Positions 26,100 through 33,722 of a stretch of DNA of 64,000 bases are shown in pieces. The position numbers and the translations under genes were made by a program. This stretch comes from Methylonatrum kenyense (lineage in GTDB: Bacteria > Pseudomonadota > Gammaproteobacteria > Nitrococcales > Aquisalimonadaceae): positions 372,001-436,000 of the forward strand of contig NZ_JALPKO010000001.1 in assembly GCF_023195885.1 (NCBI RefSeq), read 5' to 3'. How positions within the stretch are numbered: position 1 is the first letter of the stretch; the number at the start of each line of letters is the position of its first letter. Under the pieces are notes generated by a model. It saw nothing but the letters and a program-made list of their open reading frames with translations, was not told the origin of the DNA and did not search any database.

Positions 26100-26135
26100 T
26101 GCAAGCAATATAAAACACAAGAAAGCTTGCTTGCA
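26100..26135. promoter_or_regulatory. Candidate operator in the MarR-dps intergenic region
   Basis: TGCAAGCAA (26100-26108) and TTGCTTGCA (26127-26135) are exact inverted repeats with an 18-base spacer. The right arm is nested in a second palindrome CTTGC-TT-GCAAG (26126-26137). It lies 17 bases from the longest MarR start. Confidence 0.6.
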
Positions 26136-26189
26136 AGGGATAAGTTGGCTATTATTGCTTTCTAGATAGCTTTTCTGCCAGCTTTATGG

Positions 26190-26207
26190 GGCAGCCGAAA
26201 GGCTGCC
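26190..26207 (+). other. Short hairpin in the dps operon leader
   Basis: GGCAGCC-GAAA-GGCTGCC forms a 7-bp stem with a GNRA tetraloop, about 50 bases before the ATG at 26256. No T-run follows, so a transcript-stabilising role is more likely than termination. Confidence 0.45.
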
Positions 26208-26255
26208 TTGCTGGCTCAGGCACGCAGGAGATTTCCTGGGAAGAGGTGTAGGTTT

Positions 26256-26450
26256 ATGCAATTACTGAATGAATTCGGGGATTCCAATCTGGTGGAACCG
26301 ACGCGGTCTGCCGAAAAATTTGCCGCGAAACCGGCCGCCCTCCGCGGGTCGACGACCCGGGAGAACCACCCGCGCTCGCGCGAGTGGGACACCTGGGATC
26401 GCCGTCTCCTCGATACCTTTCCGGCGAGCGACGCGGTCGCCCGCTATTGA
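26256..26450 (+). CDS. Small acidic-tail protein upstream of dps
   Basis: 64 residues from ATG 26256 (AAGAGG about 10 bases upstream). The C-terminus WDTWDRRLLDTFPASDAVARY carries the (E/D)SFPASD-type tail found in many short bacterial proteins of unknown function. It is 31 bases before dps on the same strand, so it is probably cotranscribed. Role unknown. Confidence 0.6.
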   Translation: MQLLNEFGDSNLVEPTRSAEKFAAKPAALRGSTTRENHPRSREWDTWDRRLLDTFPASDAVARY

Positions 26451-26481
26451 AGCGCCTGACCTTGATTGGAGACTGACAGAT

Positions 26482-27009
26482 ATGGCACCTGAAAAACGCA
26501 CCAGCACGCGACAGGTTCCTCCTAGGGAACTCTTCACGCACAACAGCCTGGCCGTGAATGTGCGCAGGCCGATGATCGACCTGCTCAACCAATGTCTGGC
26601 CGACGCCGTGGACCTGGAAACGCAGGCACGCCAGGCACACTGGAACGTGAGCGGGCCGAACTTCATAGCGCTTCACGCGCTATTTGATAAGGTCTTCCAG
26701 CAAATCCAGAGCCACGTCGACACTCTCGCGGAACGCGTAACGGCCCTCGGTGGCATAGCTGTTGGAACAGCAGCTGCCGCAGCGAAGCATTCCCGGCTTC
26801 CCAGCTACCCCGCGGATGCCGTTGGCGGAACCACGCATGTCGAGGCGTTATCCAGCGCCCTCGCCTCATTCGGGCGTTCGGTGCGCGAAGCAATCCCTCG
26901 CGCCGAAGATGCGGGAGACATGGGAACATCAGATCTTTTTACAGAGATCAGCCGTGACATCGACCAGCAACTGTGGCTGGTGGAGGCCCATCTGAGGACA
27001 CAGACCTGA
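26482..27009 (+). CDS. dps: Dps family DNA-binding ferritin-like protein
   Basis: 175 residues from ATG 26482 (GGAGA upstream). The ferroxidase-site residues are in the family pattern: AHWNVSGPNFIALHALFDKVF (His, His, Asp) and SHVDTLAERVTALGG (Asp, Glu). The N-terminal ~20 residues are basic, as in DNA-binding Dps. It oxidises and stores iron in a dodecamer and protects DNA from peroxide. Second gene after the small protein at 26256, divergent from a MarR regulator. A strong bidirectional terminator follows at 27285. Confidence 0.93.
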   Translation: MAPEKRTSTRQVPPRELFTHNSLAVNVRRPMIDLLNQCLADAVDLETQARQAHWNVSGPNFIALHALFDKVFQQIQSHVDTLAERVTALGGIAVGTAAAAAKHSRLPSYPADAVGGTTHVEALSSALASFGRSVREAIPRAEDAGDMGTSDLFTEISRDIDQQLWLVEAHLRTQT

Positions 27010-27284
27010 TCTGGGCGTCAAAAACCAACGAGGTGCAGGAGCGGCCTGACCGTCCGGCACTGAACCCGGCGAGCACCTTCACGAGGCCACGTGCCCGGAA
27101 CAAGGTCCGAACCGTCACCTTCGGGAGATTGAGTTGCCCGAAACGTCGCACGGGCCGGACGAGTCGAGTTCCAGGTGCCGTTTTGGACCGCGGTCCCCAG
27201 CCATTTGCTGACACCGCAAACCACATCCGGACTCAGAGGCTTGCTTATTTATTCTTCTGAGTTATGGTTGGGCCATTAATGAAA

Positions 27285-27327
27285 TAAAAAAGGCAGCGCT
27301 CCGAATGTTTGGGTGCTGCCTTTTTTG
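27285..27327. terminator. Bidirectional Rho-independent terminator
   Basis: GGCAGC (27292-27297) pairs with GCTGCC (27315-27320), flanked by an A-run on the left and TTTTTT on the right, so it can stop transcripts from either side. The ~275 bases between dps and this hairpin hold no recognisable gene. Confidence 0.85.
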
Positions 27328-27508
27328 CGGAACCAAGTGACTGAAGTGGCTTTCTTTTCGTTTTTGATAGCGACCATCCAGTTTTTGTGTAAGGAGGATT
27401 TTCCCTTGGAGTATTTTCCTGCCGCACAAGCGTATTGTCGATTTTCGGCCACAAAAGAAGCGGATCCGCGGCAGCCGAATTTCCGGTGGCCAAAGTGCGA
27501 GGATGATC

Positions 27509-27604
27509 ATGAGCAAGGAAAAACCGAAGAAGCAGCCGAAGAGTACTTTGAAGCAGAAGCGCGCAGAGAAGCGGGAGCGCCGGGGCTCTGAGGAGAAATC
27601 CTAG
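27509..27604 (+). CDS. Tiny Lys/Arg/Glu-rich protein
   Basis: 31 residues, MSKEKPKKQPKSTLKQKR then AEKRERRGSEEKS. ATG 27509 has GCGAGG 6-8 bases upstream; an ATG two codons earlier is too close to that site. Short MSKEKPKK-type basic proteins are widespread in Proteobacteria with unknown role. It is predicted to be disordered and highly charged. It is not preceded by another gene in the same transcript; a palindrome follows at 27614. Confidence 0.55.
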   Translation: MSKEKPKKQPKSTLKQKRAEKRERRGSEEKS

Positions 27605-27613
27605 GAAAACGGG

Positions 27614-27635
27614 GGCGGGGACCGCGGTCCCCGCC
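27614..27635. terminator. Perfect 22-base GC palindrome
   Basis: GGCGGGGACCG joined to CGGTCCCCGCC is perfectly self-complementary, 10 bases after the tiny gene. There is no T-run. The core GGACCGCGGTCCCC also occurs at 27185-27198. Confidence 0.5.
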
Positions 27636-27827
27636 CGATTAGGGATTGAGCGTACACTGGAGTGAGGTGCCTGCACTTTGCCACCGGAGCAAGTACGCAC
27701 CACCGTCCAGGGGCGGGTTTTTTAGTCGTGTCACGCCTTCAACTAAAAGACAGGGGATTAGAAAACACATTCTTACTTTTCGAGTGGCATTTGGAATCCG
27801 ATTAATTTCGGTTTTTGGTGACTTGAT

Positions 27828-28349
27828 ATGGCATATGTCCTTGAGCGAAACATGAATAAGGGGCGCGGAGGTATCGAGCATGTTACCCACGGTCTCGTTC
27901 CAGTCCTTTTCCGCGGGCTTCCTGGTGTCAGGATTGAGGAAACCAATTCCGGAATTCGGGTTCTTGCGGAGTGCGAGTCATCAATGAACAAGGCGGTGGA
28001 AAAAATCCACGCCTATCTACCCGGCCAATTCGTTGCCGGGGAAATGGCTATCCGTTTCCGGGCAACGCCGGAGCTTTCAGAGCCTGTCATGCGCGTTTGT
28101 ATATTGGCGCCGGTGCAGGCGGATCGGCCCATCCGACGCGCGTTGGTATGGCGCTCCGTTCCGCTTGTAGGCCGCAGTTTCCGCGGCATGCGCCGTGTAT
28201 TCTATGCAACGGCACCACTCTCCAAACTGCTGGGGTTGGAGCGGGAACTGAAGGAGATAGCCGGAGACGACGTGGACGTTACGATGACCCTCGGTCACTA
28301 CGCACCGCTGGAGGTCGTACAACACGGTAGCTCGACCAGATCGAAGTAG
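27828..28349 (+). CDS. Stand-alone protein resembling C-terminal domains of EF-G
   Basis: 173 residues from ATG 27828; ATG 27852 is an alternative. The second half follows EF-G domain V: LSEPVMRVCILAP (EF-G: LEPIMKVEVVTP), then FYATAPLSKLLGLERELKEI (EF-G: RAEVPLSEMFGYATDLRSL), then VDVTMTLGHYAPLE (EF-G: ASYSMEFDHYEPVP). The first half (LPGVRIEETNSGIRVLAECE) resembles domain III. There is no G domain or P-loop. The upstream 180 bases are AT-richer than average. It may modulate ribosomes or be a relic of a horizontally acquired protector; function unknown. Confidence 0.55.
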   Translation: MAYVLERNMNKGRGGIEHVTHGLVPVLFRGLPGVRIEETNSGIRVLAECESSMNKAVEKIHAYLPGQFVAGEMAIRFRATPELSEPVMRVCILAPVQADRPIRRALVWRSVPLVGRSFRGMRRVFYATAPLSKLLGLERELKEIAGDDVDVTMTLGHYAPLEVVQHGSSTRSK

Positions 28350-28395
28350 CTCGCGGAATACTACTGTGCCCGCGAGCCAACCGCTTCATCGCCGG

Positions 28396-28460
28396 GAACC
28401 GGGTGTAATCAAATTTCCGCGAGTACCCGGTACCGATCGCCCCGTTATTTGGCGAGTCAC
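28396..28460 (-). pseudogene. Second, tiny GNAT relic
   Basis: 49 bases (28396-28444) align at about 80% with 23506-23554 inside the AAC(6')-like pseudogene, read in the same frame as GDRYRVLAEI-stop versus GDRERILEEF. Adjacent bases continue weakly into the WWG region. Confidence 0.5.
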
Positions 28461-28517
28461 GGCAGATCGTGACCCGGTTCAATCAACGAACCCAGAGCAC
28501 CGCGCATCATCGCCAAT

Positions 28518-29309
28518 CTATTGCTGTCCTTGATTATCCATCGAAGCCCCACGCCGGGACGTCGCCGCATACTGGCCGCGAGAGTGCCGCGGCCGATACG
28601 AACGCACTGCGCCCGCGGTTTCGCCCACCAATCCGTAAAATTCGCGCGCTTTTTCGGCCTCCGCACGCCAGAACGCACCCCCATCGTCACCGGTCGGGCA
28701 GCGTTTCCCGCCCGGCCTGCAGCGCCTCGCGGCCTCCATGAACCCTTCCCAGGGCCCCTCTTCGGAATCGGCTTTTACCAGCGAGGCCAGAAACGGCCGC
28801 CCTGCCCGTTGATCCTCATGCATCAGGATTGCCAGTGCGCGACGTGGCAACTTCGGTTCGACCGCCGACATGACCGTGGCGAGTTGATCCTGTAGCTCGG
28901 ATTCGCTGACATACCCGGTTTCCCCAACATGCTGGAGCAGGATGGAGCGAACCAGCAATCGCATCCGATTCAGGGTCAAGGCGGTCTCCGATAATCTGGT
29001 TTCCCGCCGCAATCCCGGCCGCGGTGAGTGGCGCGGGACGCGATCCAACACCAGATCCGTCTCCAGTTCATAGGCGCTACCATCCGGTTCAATGACACCA
29101 GACCATAGCTTCGTGCCCGCACGAAAACTGACTCGCGCTCTGCCGTCGTCATCTGCCACACCATGCTCAACGGTCGCGGTAACCCGACCGGTACGCATCG
29201 CCTGCCTTAGCTCGTTTTCGGAAAAGCCAAGCCGCTCGGCGACAAACGAAGCATCGACAGTAATCTCATTCGGAAAACCGGAGAAAACAGAAGCTGGCAA
29301 GGCTCGCAT
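28518..29309 (-). CDS. DUF6522-like domain protein with unknown C-terminal domain
   Basis: 263 residues from ATG 29309, set by an excellent GGAAGGAGGTC site. Residues ~1-85 match DUF6522 (ITVDASFVAERLGFSENELR, GRVTATVEHGVADDDGRARV, FRAGTKLWSGVI). The following ~170 residues (RLSETALTLNRMRLLVRSIL, PKLPRRALAILMHEDQRAG) are helical and unrecognised. The last ~25 residues are Arg-rich. The promoter region holds a 19-base palindrome (29378-29396) shared with the MarR gene at 29442-30014, so it is probably repressed by that regulator. Confidence 0.75.
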   Translation of the reverse strand: MRALPASVFSGFPNEITVDASFVAERLGFSENELRQAMRTGRVTATVEHGVADDDGRARVSFRAGTKLWSGVIEPDGSAYELETDLVLDRVPRHSPRPGLRRETRLSETALTLNRMRLLVRSILLQHVGETGYVSESELQDQLATVMSAVEPKLPRRALAILMHEDQRAGRPFLASLVKADSEEGPWEGFMEAARRCRPGGKRCPTGDDGGAFWRAEAEKAREFYGLVGETAGAVRSYRPRHSRGQYAATSRRGASMDNQGQQ

Positions 29310-29377
29310 AATCTGACCTCCTTCCCGGGGTGCACAACGGTTACCCCGTTTCGTCGTCCGCCCCATTACCGGCAATT

Positions 29378-29396
29378 TATTTTCGATTCGAAACTA
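29378..29396. promoter_or_regulatory. Candidate MarR operator, site 2
   Basis: TATTTTCG-ATT-CGAAACTA is an imperfect (7 of 8) inverted repeat with the same ATT centre and length as the perfect palindrome at 30023-30041. It lies 69 bases upstream of the DUF6522 start. Confidence 0.65.
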
Positions 29397-29441
29397 TATA
29401 GGACAAACCAGCTTCTGACGCACGATCGCCGCGTCGCTCAA

Positions 29442-30014
29442 TCAGGGCACCGAGGGTTCGTGAATCACGCAGACCGCATCAAGCTCATCACGCCCCAGCG
29501 GCCGATCCATGCGCCGACAAAGCGGAGCGGAGTTGCCGCCCTGCTCGAGACAACGACAATCCCGACACGTACCGACGCTCACTCCATCCCAGCCATCCGC
29601 ACCCTGATCGAGCAAGTGCTGGACCACTCGACCAAGCACCTGCCGGTCCGCCTCGGCGAGCTTGGCAATGGCATCGGTCAGGCCGCCGCCACGAATCTGA
29701 TCCAGCATTCGCTCCCCGGCCACAGTCAACCGAATTTCGGCGCTGCGCCCGTCGTCGGGAGATTGCAGCCGACGGATGTAGCCCCGCGACTCCAACTGCT
29801 TGATGACTTGTGACGCCGTACCGCGGGAGGTGGCGTTGTAAGAGGCGAACCCGGAGACCGTGCGTGACAAGCTGTTGGCCATGCCGAAAAACTGCAATGC
29901 AGCCCATTGGAGCGGTGTGAGGTCGTCCGCCGGAAAGGCTGCCTCGTTCCGCCGAACAATGTGCCGCAATGCCGCAGCCATGAATTGAACGCGCTGTGTT
30001 TTGTCGTTGGCCAT
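29442..30014 (-). CDS. MarR family regulator with cysteine-rich C-terminal tail
   Basis: 190 residues. The winged helix-turn-helix is intact (LTPLQWAALQFFGM, TSRGTASQVIKQLESRGYI, RLQSPDDGRSAEIRLTVAG). After the dimerisation helices, a ~45-residue tail holds five or more cysteines (GTCRDCRCLEQGG, PLCRRMDRPL, AVCVIHEP). This is a likely zinc or iron-sulfur site, which ordinary MarR proteins lack. It is divergent from the DUF2237 gene with a perfect operator between them, so autoregulation is expected; it may sense metal or redox state. Confidence 0.85.
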   Translation of the reverse strand: MANDKTQRVQFMAAALRHIVRRNEAAFPADDLTPLQWAALQFFGMANSLSRTVSGFASYNATSRGTASQVIKQLESRGYIRRLQSPDDGRSAEIRLTVAGERMLDQIRGGGLTDAIAKLAEADRQVLGRVVQHLLDQGADGWDGVSVGTCRDCRCLEQGGNSAPLCRRMDRPLGRDELDAVCVIHEPSVP

Positions 30015-30022
30015 ATCCGGTA

Positions 30023-30041
30023 TAGTATCGATTCGATACTA
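30023..30041. promoter_or_regulatory. Candidate MarR operator, site 1 (perfect palindrome)
   Basis: TAGTATCG-ATT-CGATACTA: exact 8-base arms with a 3-base centre, 9 bases from the MarR start and 29 bases before the divergent DUF2237 start. Confidence 0.75.
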
Positions 30042-30069
30042 GTTTGCAAGCAACGGGATCAGATCTCGC

Positions 30070-30447
30070 ATGCAGAAATTCGCATCCACCAATGTGCTGG
30101 GCGACCCGCTAAAACCCTGCGGTCTGAATCCTGTGACCGGCTTTTTCCGGGATGGATGCTGCAATAGCGGTTACGCCGACCACGGCGTGCACACCGTTTG
30201 CGCAATGGTCACCGCCGAGTTCCTGGCCTTCTCCCGCAGTCGAGGCAACGATCTCACGACGCCGTTTCCAGAGGCTGACTTTCCCGGCCTCAAGCCCGGC
30301 GATCGCTGGTGTCTGTGCGCGGCCCGCTGGCTGGAAGCCTATCGGGCCGGCGTGGCGCCACCGGTTGATCTCGCCGCCACCCATGAAGAGACACTGGCCG
30401 TGATCGAACGCTCCGCGCTGGAGCGGCACGCAATCAGTCCCGACTGA
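30070..30447 (+). CDS. DUF2237 family protein
   Basis: 125 residues, full length for the family. Hallmarks: NVLGDPLKPCGLNPVTGFFR, DGCCNSGYADHGVHTVCA, LAFSRSRGNDLTTPFPE and FPGLKPGDRWCLCAARW. The family keeps several invariant cysteines and a fold of unknown chemistry. It is divergent from the Cys-tailed MarR regulator across the 30023 operator and 14 bases before the next small gene, so it probably heads a regulated operon. Confidence 0.9.
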   Translation: MQKFASTNVLGDPLKPCGLNPVTGFFRDGCCNSGYADHGVHTVCAMVTAEFLAFSRSRGNDLTTPFPEADFPGLKPGDRWCLCAARWLEAYRAGVAPPVDLAATHEETLAVIERSALERHAISPD

Positions 30448-30461
30448 GGCAGGCCCTGACC

Positions 30462-30824
30462 ATGACCCCAACAATGGCACGCGTTGCCACCTTCGGCACG
30501 CACAGCGACCTGCATTGGCAATCCATCGCCGACCCGGTCATGGTTGGTCGATCCCGCGGTGACCTTGAAGCCGTCGATCAGCAGGCCGGCGACTGGCAGA
30601 TCACCGATCTTCCGTTCGACGAGTTCGTGGCCACCCAGCGCGGTCGAGTCCCGCCCGAAGCAGCGCCCCTCGACAGGAGCCGCATCGCCTCACCGAGCCT
30701 GTTCATCTCGAACCGGCGAGCCGGCCCGTTCACAATGCTCCTGCGGGAAATTACGGCCTACTCAAGCAACCAGGAAACCGGACTTCGGCCCTGCCCTGTT
30801 CGGCCTCGGGCGCCATCACCGTAA
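30462..30824 (+). CDS. Hypothetical protein
   Basis: 120 residues from ATG 30462, 14 bases after DUF2237 and 49 before SelO. Third-position GC is high across most of the frame, as in real genes here. The sequence ([38 protein letters not shown]) resembles no family I know. The last ~25 residues look less gene-like. It may be an eroded or lineage-specific gene. Confidence 0.45.
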   Translation: MTPTMARVATFGTHSDLHWQSIADPVMVGRSRGDLEAVDQQAGDWQITDLPFDEFVATQRGRVPPEAAPLDRSRIASPSLFISNRRAGPFTMLLREITAYSSNQETGLRPCPVRPRAPSP

Positions 30825-30873
30825 TCAGCCGATCACCAACACCGGATCAGGCAGAAGACATCAGGGAGCCGCC

Positions 30874-32640
30874 ATGGCAACAAGCGCTTCGACCGTAAAG
30901 CGGTCAGACATCGAGACGCTGGAAGACCTGGCAAGACTTGCCGACTTCTCGCTGTTGCGTTCACTGGACTGCGATCCCGACGCCAGGTCGGACGGCGTCG
31001 ATCACGCCCCGAGGCAGGTGTTCTCCGGACACTATGTGCCCGTGAGACCGACCCCGCTTGGCGACCCGGATTACGTGGCCCACGGTCACGGCCTGTTCCA
31101 GGAGCTGGGCTTGAGCGACAAGCTCGCGCGTTCCGGCCCGTTCATGCGCCTGTTTTCTGGCGATCTGGCGGCGGTGCCGGAGGGCATGCGAAAGACCGGC
31201 TGGGCCTGCGGCTACGCGCTGTCCATCTTCGGCACCGAATACACCAGGCAGTGCCCGTTTCAGACCGGCAACGGCTATGGCGACGGCCGCGCCATTTCCG
31301 TGCTGGAAGCGGTCATTCGCGGGAACCGTTGGGAAATGCAGCTCAAGGGGGCGGGCCGGACACCCTACTGCCGCGGCGCAGACGGCCGTGCCGTGTTGCG
31401 ATCCAGTGTGCGCGAATTTCTGGCACAGGAGCACATGCACGCCCTCGGTGTTCCAACATCGCGGTCCCTCTGCCTGTATGTCTCCAGAACGGAACGGGCC
31501 GAACGCCCCTGGTATGCCCCTGGGAGCACCTCCGTCGATCCGGATCAACTGGTGTCGGAACCCGTGGCGATCACGACACGCGTCGCGCCCTCATTCCTGC
31601 GTATCGGAACCCTCGAACTGTTCAGTCGTCGTGCACGGAATCAGTCCCATGCGCGCTCCGCAGAGGAACTGCGCAAACTCCTCTCGCATGCCACCGAACG
31701 GGAATACGCCGACACCATCGACGCGTCCCTGAACTCTGAAGACCAGCTGATCGCCTTTGCCCGCGCCTTCCGCGAGCGGTTCGCATCGCTGGTGGCCAAC
31801 TGGATCCGCGTCGGCTATTGCCAGGGCAACTTCAACAGCGACAACTGCGCCGTCGGCGGCTTCACGCTGGATTACGGGCCGTTCGGCTTCTGCGACATGT
31901 TCGATCCGTACTACCAACCCTGGACCGGCGGCGGGAGGCATTTCTCGTTCTTCGCCCAACCCATCGCCGCAGAGCACAACTTCCGCACGTTCTGTTCAAC
32001 ACTGCGGCCCCTGATCGGAACGGATACCAAACAATCGGCCGCACTGGACGAGATCGAGGAGGGCTTCCCCGACGTCATGCGGGAAAAGATGGAACGCATG
32101 TGGGCCGCAAAACTCGGGCTGCCAGCCTTCGATCCGGAGCTTTTCGAAACGCTCATGGCGCTCATGATCCGAACGCCGGTGGACTACACCGTGTTCTTCC
32201 GTGAACTATCCAACCTGCCCGCGGATATCGAACCGCTGAAAAAGAGCTTCTATGACGACCTGCCCCGGCAGGCGCGCGGGGGCCAGTCGATGGACGCCGG
32301 GGTCCGTGATCAGCTCTGGTCGGTATGGCTTGAGGCATGGCGCTCACGACTGGGACTCGGCACCACGAATGGAATCGCCGCCGAACCGGGCAGGACACAG
32401 GCCGATATCTCGGCCGCGATGAAACGCGTCAACCCGAAGTACACGCTGCGGGAATGGTTGCTCGCGCCCGCCTACGAGCAGGCCGCCGCCGGCGACTATT
32501 CGCTGATTCGCGAACTGCAGGACATCATGACCCAACCGTACGCCGAGCAATCGAAAGCGGTGGAAGAGCGCTATTACAGGCTGAAACCGCCGGAATATTT
32601 CAACGCCGGCGGGATCTCACAGATGAGTTGCTCGTCCTAG
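30874..32640 (+). CDS. selO: Protein adenylyltransferase SelO (YdiU family)
   Basis: 588 residues from ATG 30874 (GGGAG upstream). It is an atypical kinase-fold enzyme that transfers AMP to Ser/Thr/Tyr. Visible: [36 protein letters not shown] (nucleotide-binding loop and conserved Arg), and [26 protein letters not shown] (catalytic Asn and DYGPFGF metal Asp). The C-terminus ends MSCSS, a Cys at the position of selenocysteine in eukaryotic SelO. Bacterial SelO modifies metabolic and redox proteins during oxidative stress. Third gene in a run starting at 30070. Confidence 0.93.
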   Translation: MATSASTVKRSDIETLEDLARLADFSLLRSLDCDPDARSDGVDHAPRQVFSGHYVPVRPTPLGDPDYVAHGHGLFQELGLSDKLARSGPFMRLFSGDLAAVPEGMRKTGWACGYALSIFGTEYTRQCPFQTGNGYGDGRAISVLEAVIRGNRWEMQLKGAGRTPYCRGADGRAVLRSSVREFLAQEHMHALGVPTSRSLCLYVSRTERAERPWYAPGSTSVDPDQLVSEPVAITTRVAPSFLRIGTLELFSRRARNQSHARSAEELRKLLSHATEREYADTIDASLNSEDQLIAFARAFRERFASLVANWIRVGYCQGNFNSDNCAVGGFTLDYGPFGFCDMFDPYYQPWTGGGRHFSFFAQPIAAEHNFRTFCSTLRPLIGTDTKQSAALDEIEEGFPDVMREKMERMWAAKLGLPAFDPELFETLMALMIRTPVDYTVFFRELSNLPADIEPLKKSFYDDLPRQARGGQSMDAGVRDQLWSVWLEAWRSRLGLGTTNGIAAEPGRTQADISAAMKRVNPKYTLREWLLAPAYEQAAAGDYSLIRELQDIMTQPYAEQSKAVEERYYRLKPPEYFNAGGISQMSCSS

Positions 32641-32648
32641 GGAAAAAT

Positions 32649-32936
32649 GTGAAGGCGACAGACCCCATCGAACACGACGGTGTGCAGACGCTCAGCTTCC
32701 GTCAGATCGACGGCCTGAACGGCTTCGCCAAGGGCACGGCCTTCCGGCTTTTCAAGCGATGCCGCGCCGAATTGCGTGAAGGGCAGGATTATTTCTACCT
32801 GCCCGCCGCCTCCCATCCTGCGCTGATCGAATCGCTGAAGACAGACGGCCGCATCTACCGGGGCACGACGCATCTGGTACTGGTCACCCGATCCGGATAC
32901 GAACGCATGCAACGCCTGACCGTCCGGGAGAGCTGA
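32649..32936 (+). CDS. Small protein, weakly ORF6N/KilA-N-like
   Basis: 95 residues from GTG 32649 (AGGG upstream), 8 bases after SelO. The pattern FRLFKRCRAELREGQDYFYL then TTHLVLVTRSGYERM resembles the ORF6N phage-regulator motif (..EGKHYF.L.....LYLWTESG...). The match is suggestive only. It may be a small DNA-binding protein, or the remnant of a larger antirepressor. Confidence 0.5.
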   Translation: MKATDPIEHDGVQTLSFRQIDGLNGFAKGTAFRLFKRCRAELREGQDYFYLPAASHPALIESLKTDGRIYRGTTHLVLVTRSGYERMQRLTVRES

Positions 32937-33079
32937 TGATCTCTTTGGGGCGGGAATGGATCACCCGGTTCATCCTCGCCCGAAAGCGTGCAGATCCGGC
33001 CACCACACACAGATTTTCCGGCCCGGTATCAGTGCCTTGCGCCTTTCCAGGTGCCGCCGCACTGGTAACCGGGCTGGCG

Positions 33080-33357
33080 CTAGGGAAACACTGATTAATT
33101 CGCGCGCCTGCGCCCGAGACCGGTTTTGGTCATCTGGCAAGGCGCGGTGCCGGTTCGGTAGCCAGAGCTACCGGGCCGGTGGCGCAACGCCGCCAGGGGC
33201 CAAAACCGGCCGGGCCCTTCGGGTTGGGCCGCATTTTCCCGATTGCTGTGTTGCGCTGCGTGACCGCAGAACCGCTGCGGCGCTGCACAGCACGTCTTGC
33301 CTCGGAAAAAAATGCGGACTCCAACGCGGGCGCGGGAATAAATCAGTGTTTCCTTAA
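33080..33357. mobile_element. MITE, full-length copy A
   Basis: The core is 33084-33353 (270 bases), with left end CTAG then GGAAACACTGATTAATTC and right end GAATAAATCAGTGTTTCC then TTAA. Inside it follows copy B closely (GGTTTTGG, GGCAAGGCGCGGTGCCGGTT, GGCCGGGCCCTTCGGGTTGG, CCTTGCCTCGGAAAAA). There is no open frame long enough for a transposase. It lies between the ORF6N-like gene and the lipoprotein gene. Confidence 0.88.
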
Positions 33358-33398
33358 TGAGCAGTCCGCGCAAGGCGGCAGGACCATCGGCCCAGAGC

Positions 33399-33422
33399 CG
33401 CCTCATCCATCAGCCGCATTAG
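33399..33422 (-). pseudogene. 3' relic of the SWIM gene
   Basis: 24 bases encode MRLMDEAA, matching the end MRLMDEAGLA of the intact SWIM gene at 35212-36852 with two or three differences. Palindromic repeat copy 2 follows immediately, just as an equivalent repeat neighbours the intact gene's end. Confidence 0.5.
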
Positions 33423-33423
33423 A

Positions 33424-33511
33424 ACAATCTGAGGGTGTCCTTGGGCTCCGGGCGGGCTCTCAGCCAGCAGATGCAGCGCTGCCCGCAAATCTGTGGGTGT
33501 CCCCGATTTTT
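33424..33511. repeat. AAATCTG..GGGTGTCC palindromic repeats, copies 2 and 3
   Basis: Copy 2 starts at 33424 (CAATCTGAGGGTGTCC, right arm lost). Copy 3 is near 33487-33509 (AAATCTG-TGGGTGTCC-CCGATTT). The 365 bases between MITE copy A and the lipoprotein gene hold only these and the SWIM relic. Confidence 0.6.
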
Positions 33512-33722
33512 CGTGTCGACACTCTTTACAAAACCACCTCAGGACTTCGTAAACACTCAGGAAGGCGACCAATCACGAAACGCAGAATACTGTATTTTCA
33601 AACCTTTTTATTGACGGCATTTTTTTTGCAGTTTAACCATGCCCTCTGTATGGCTGCGCGCATCAGAACACAGTGGAAAGGGCAATTATTTGGGTTGCGT
33701 CTATTGAGAAGGAAGAAAAGCC

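Noticed and set aside
27313-27591. 92-codon plus frame overlapping the terminator
   Set aside because: It begins inside the terminator hairpin; the real small gene is in another frame at 27509-27604.
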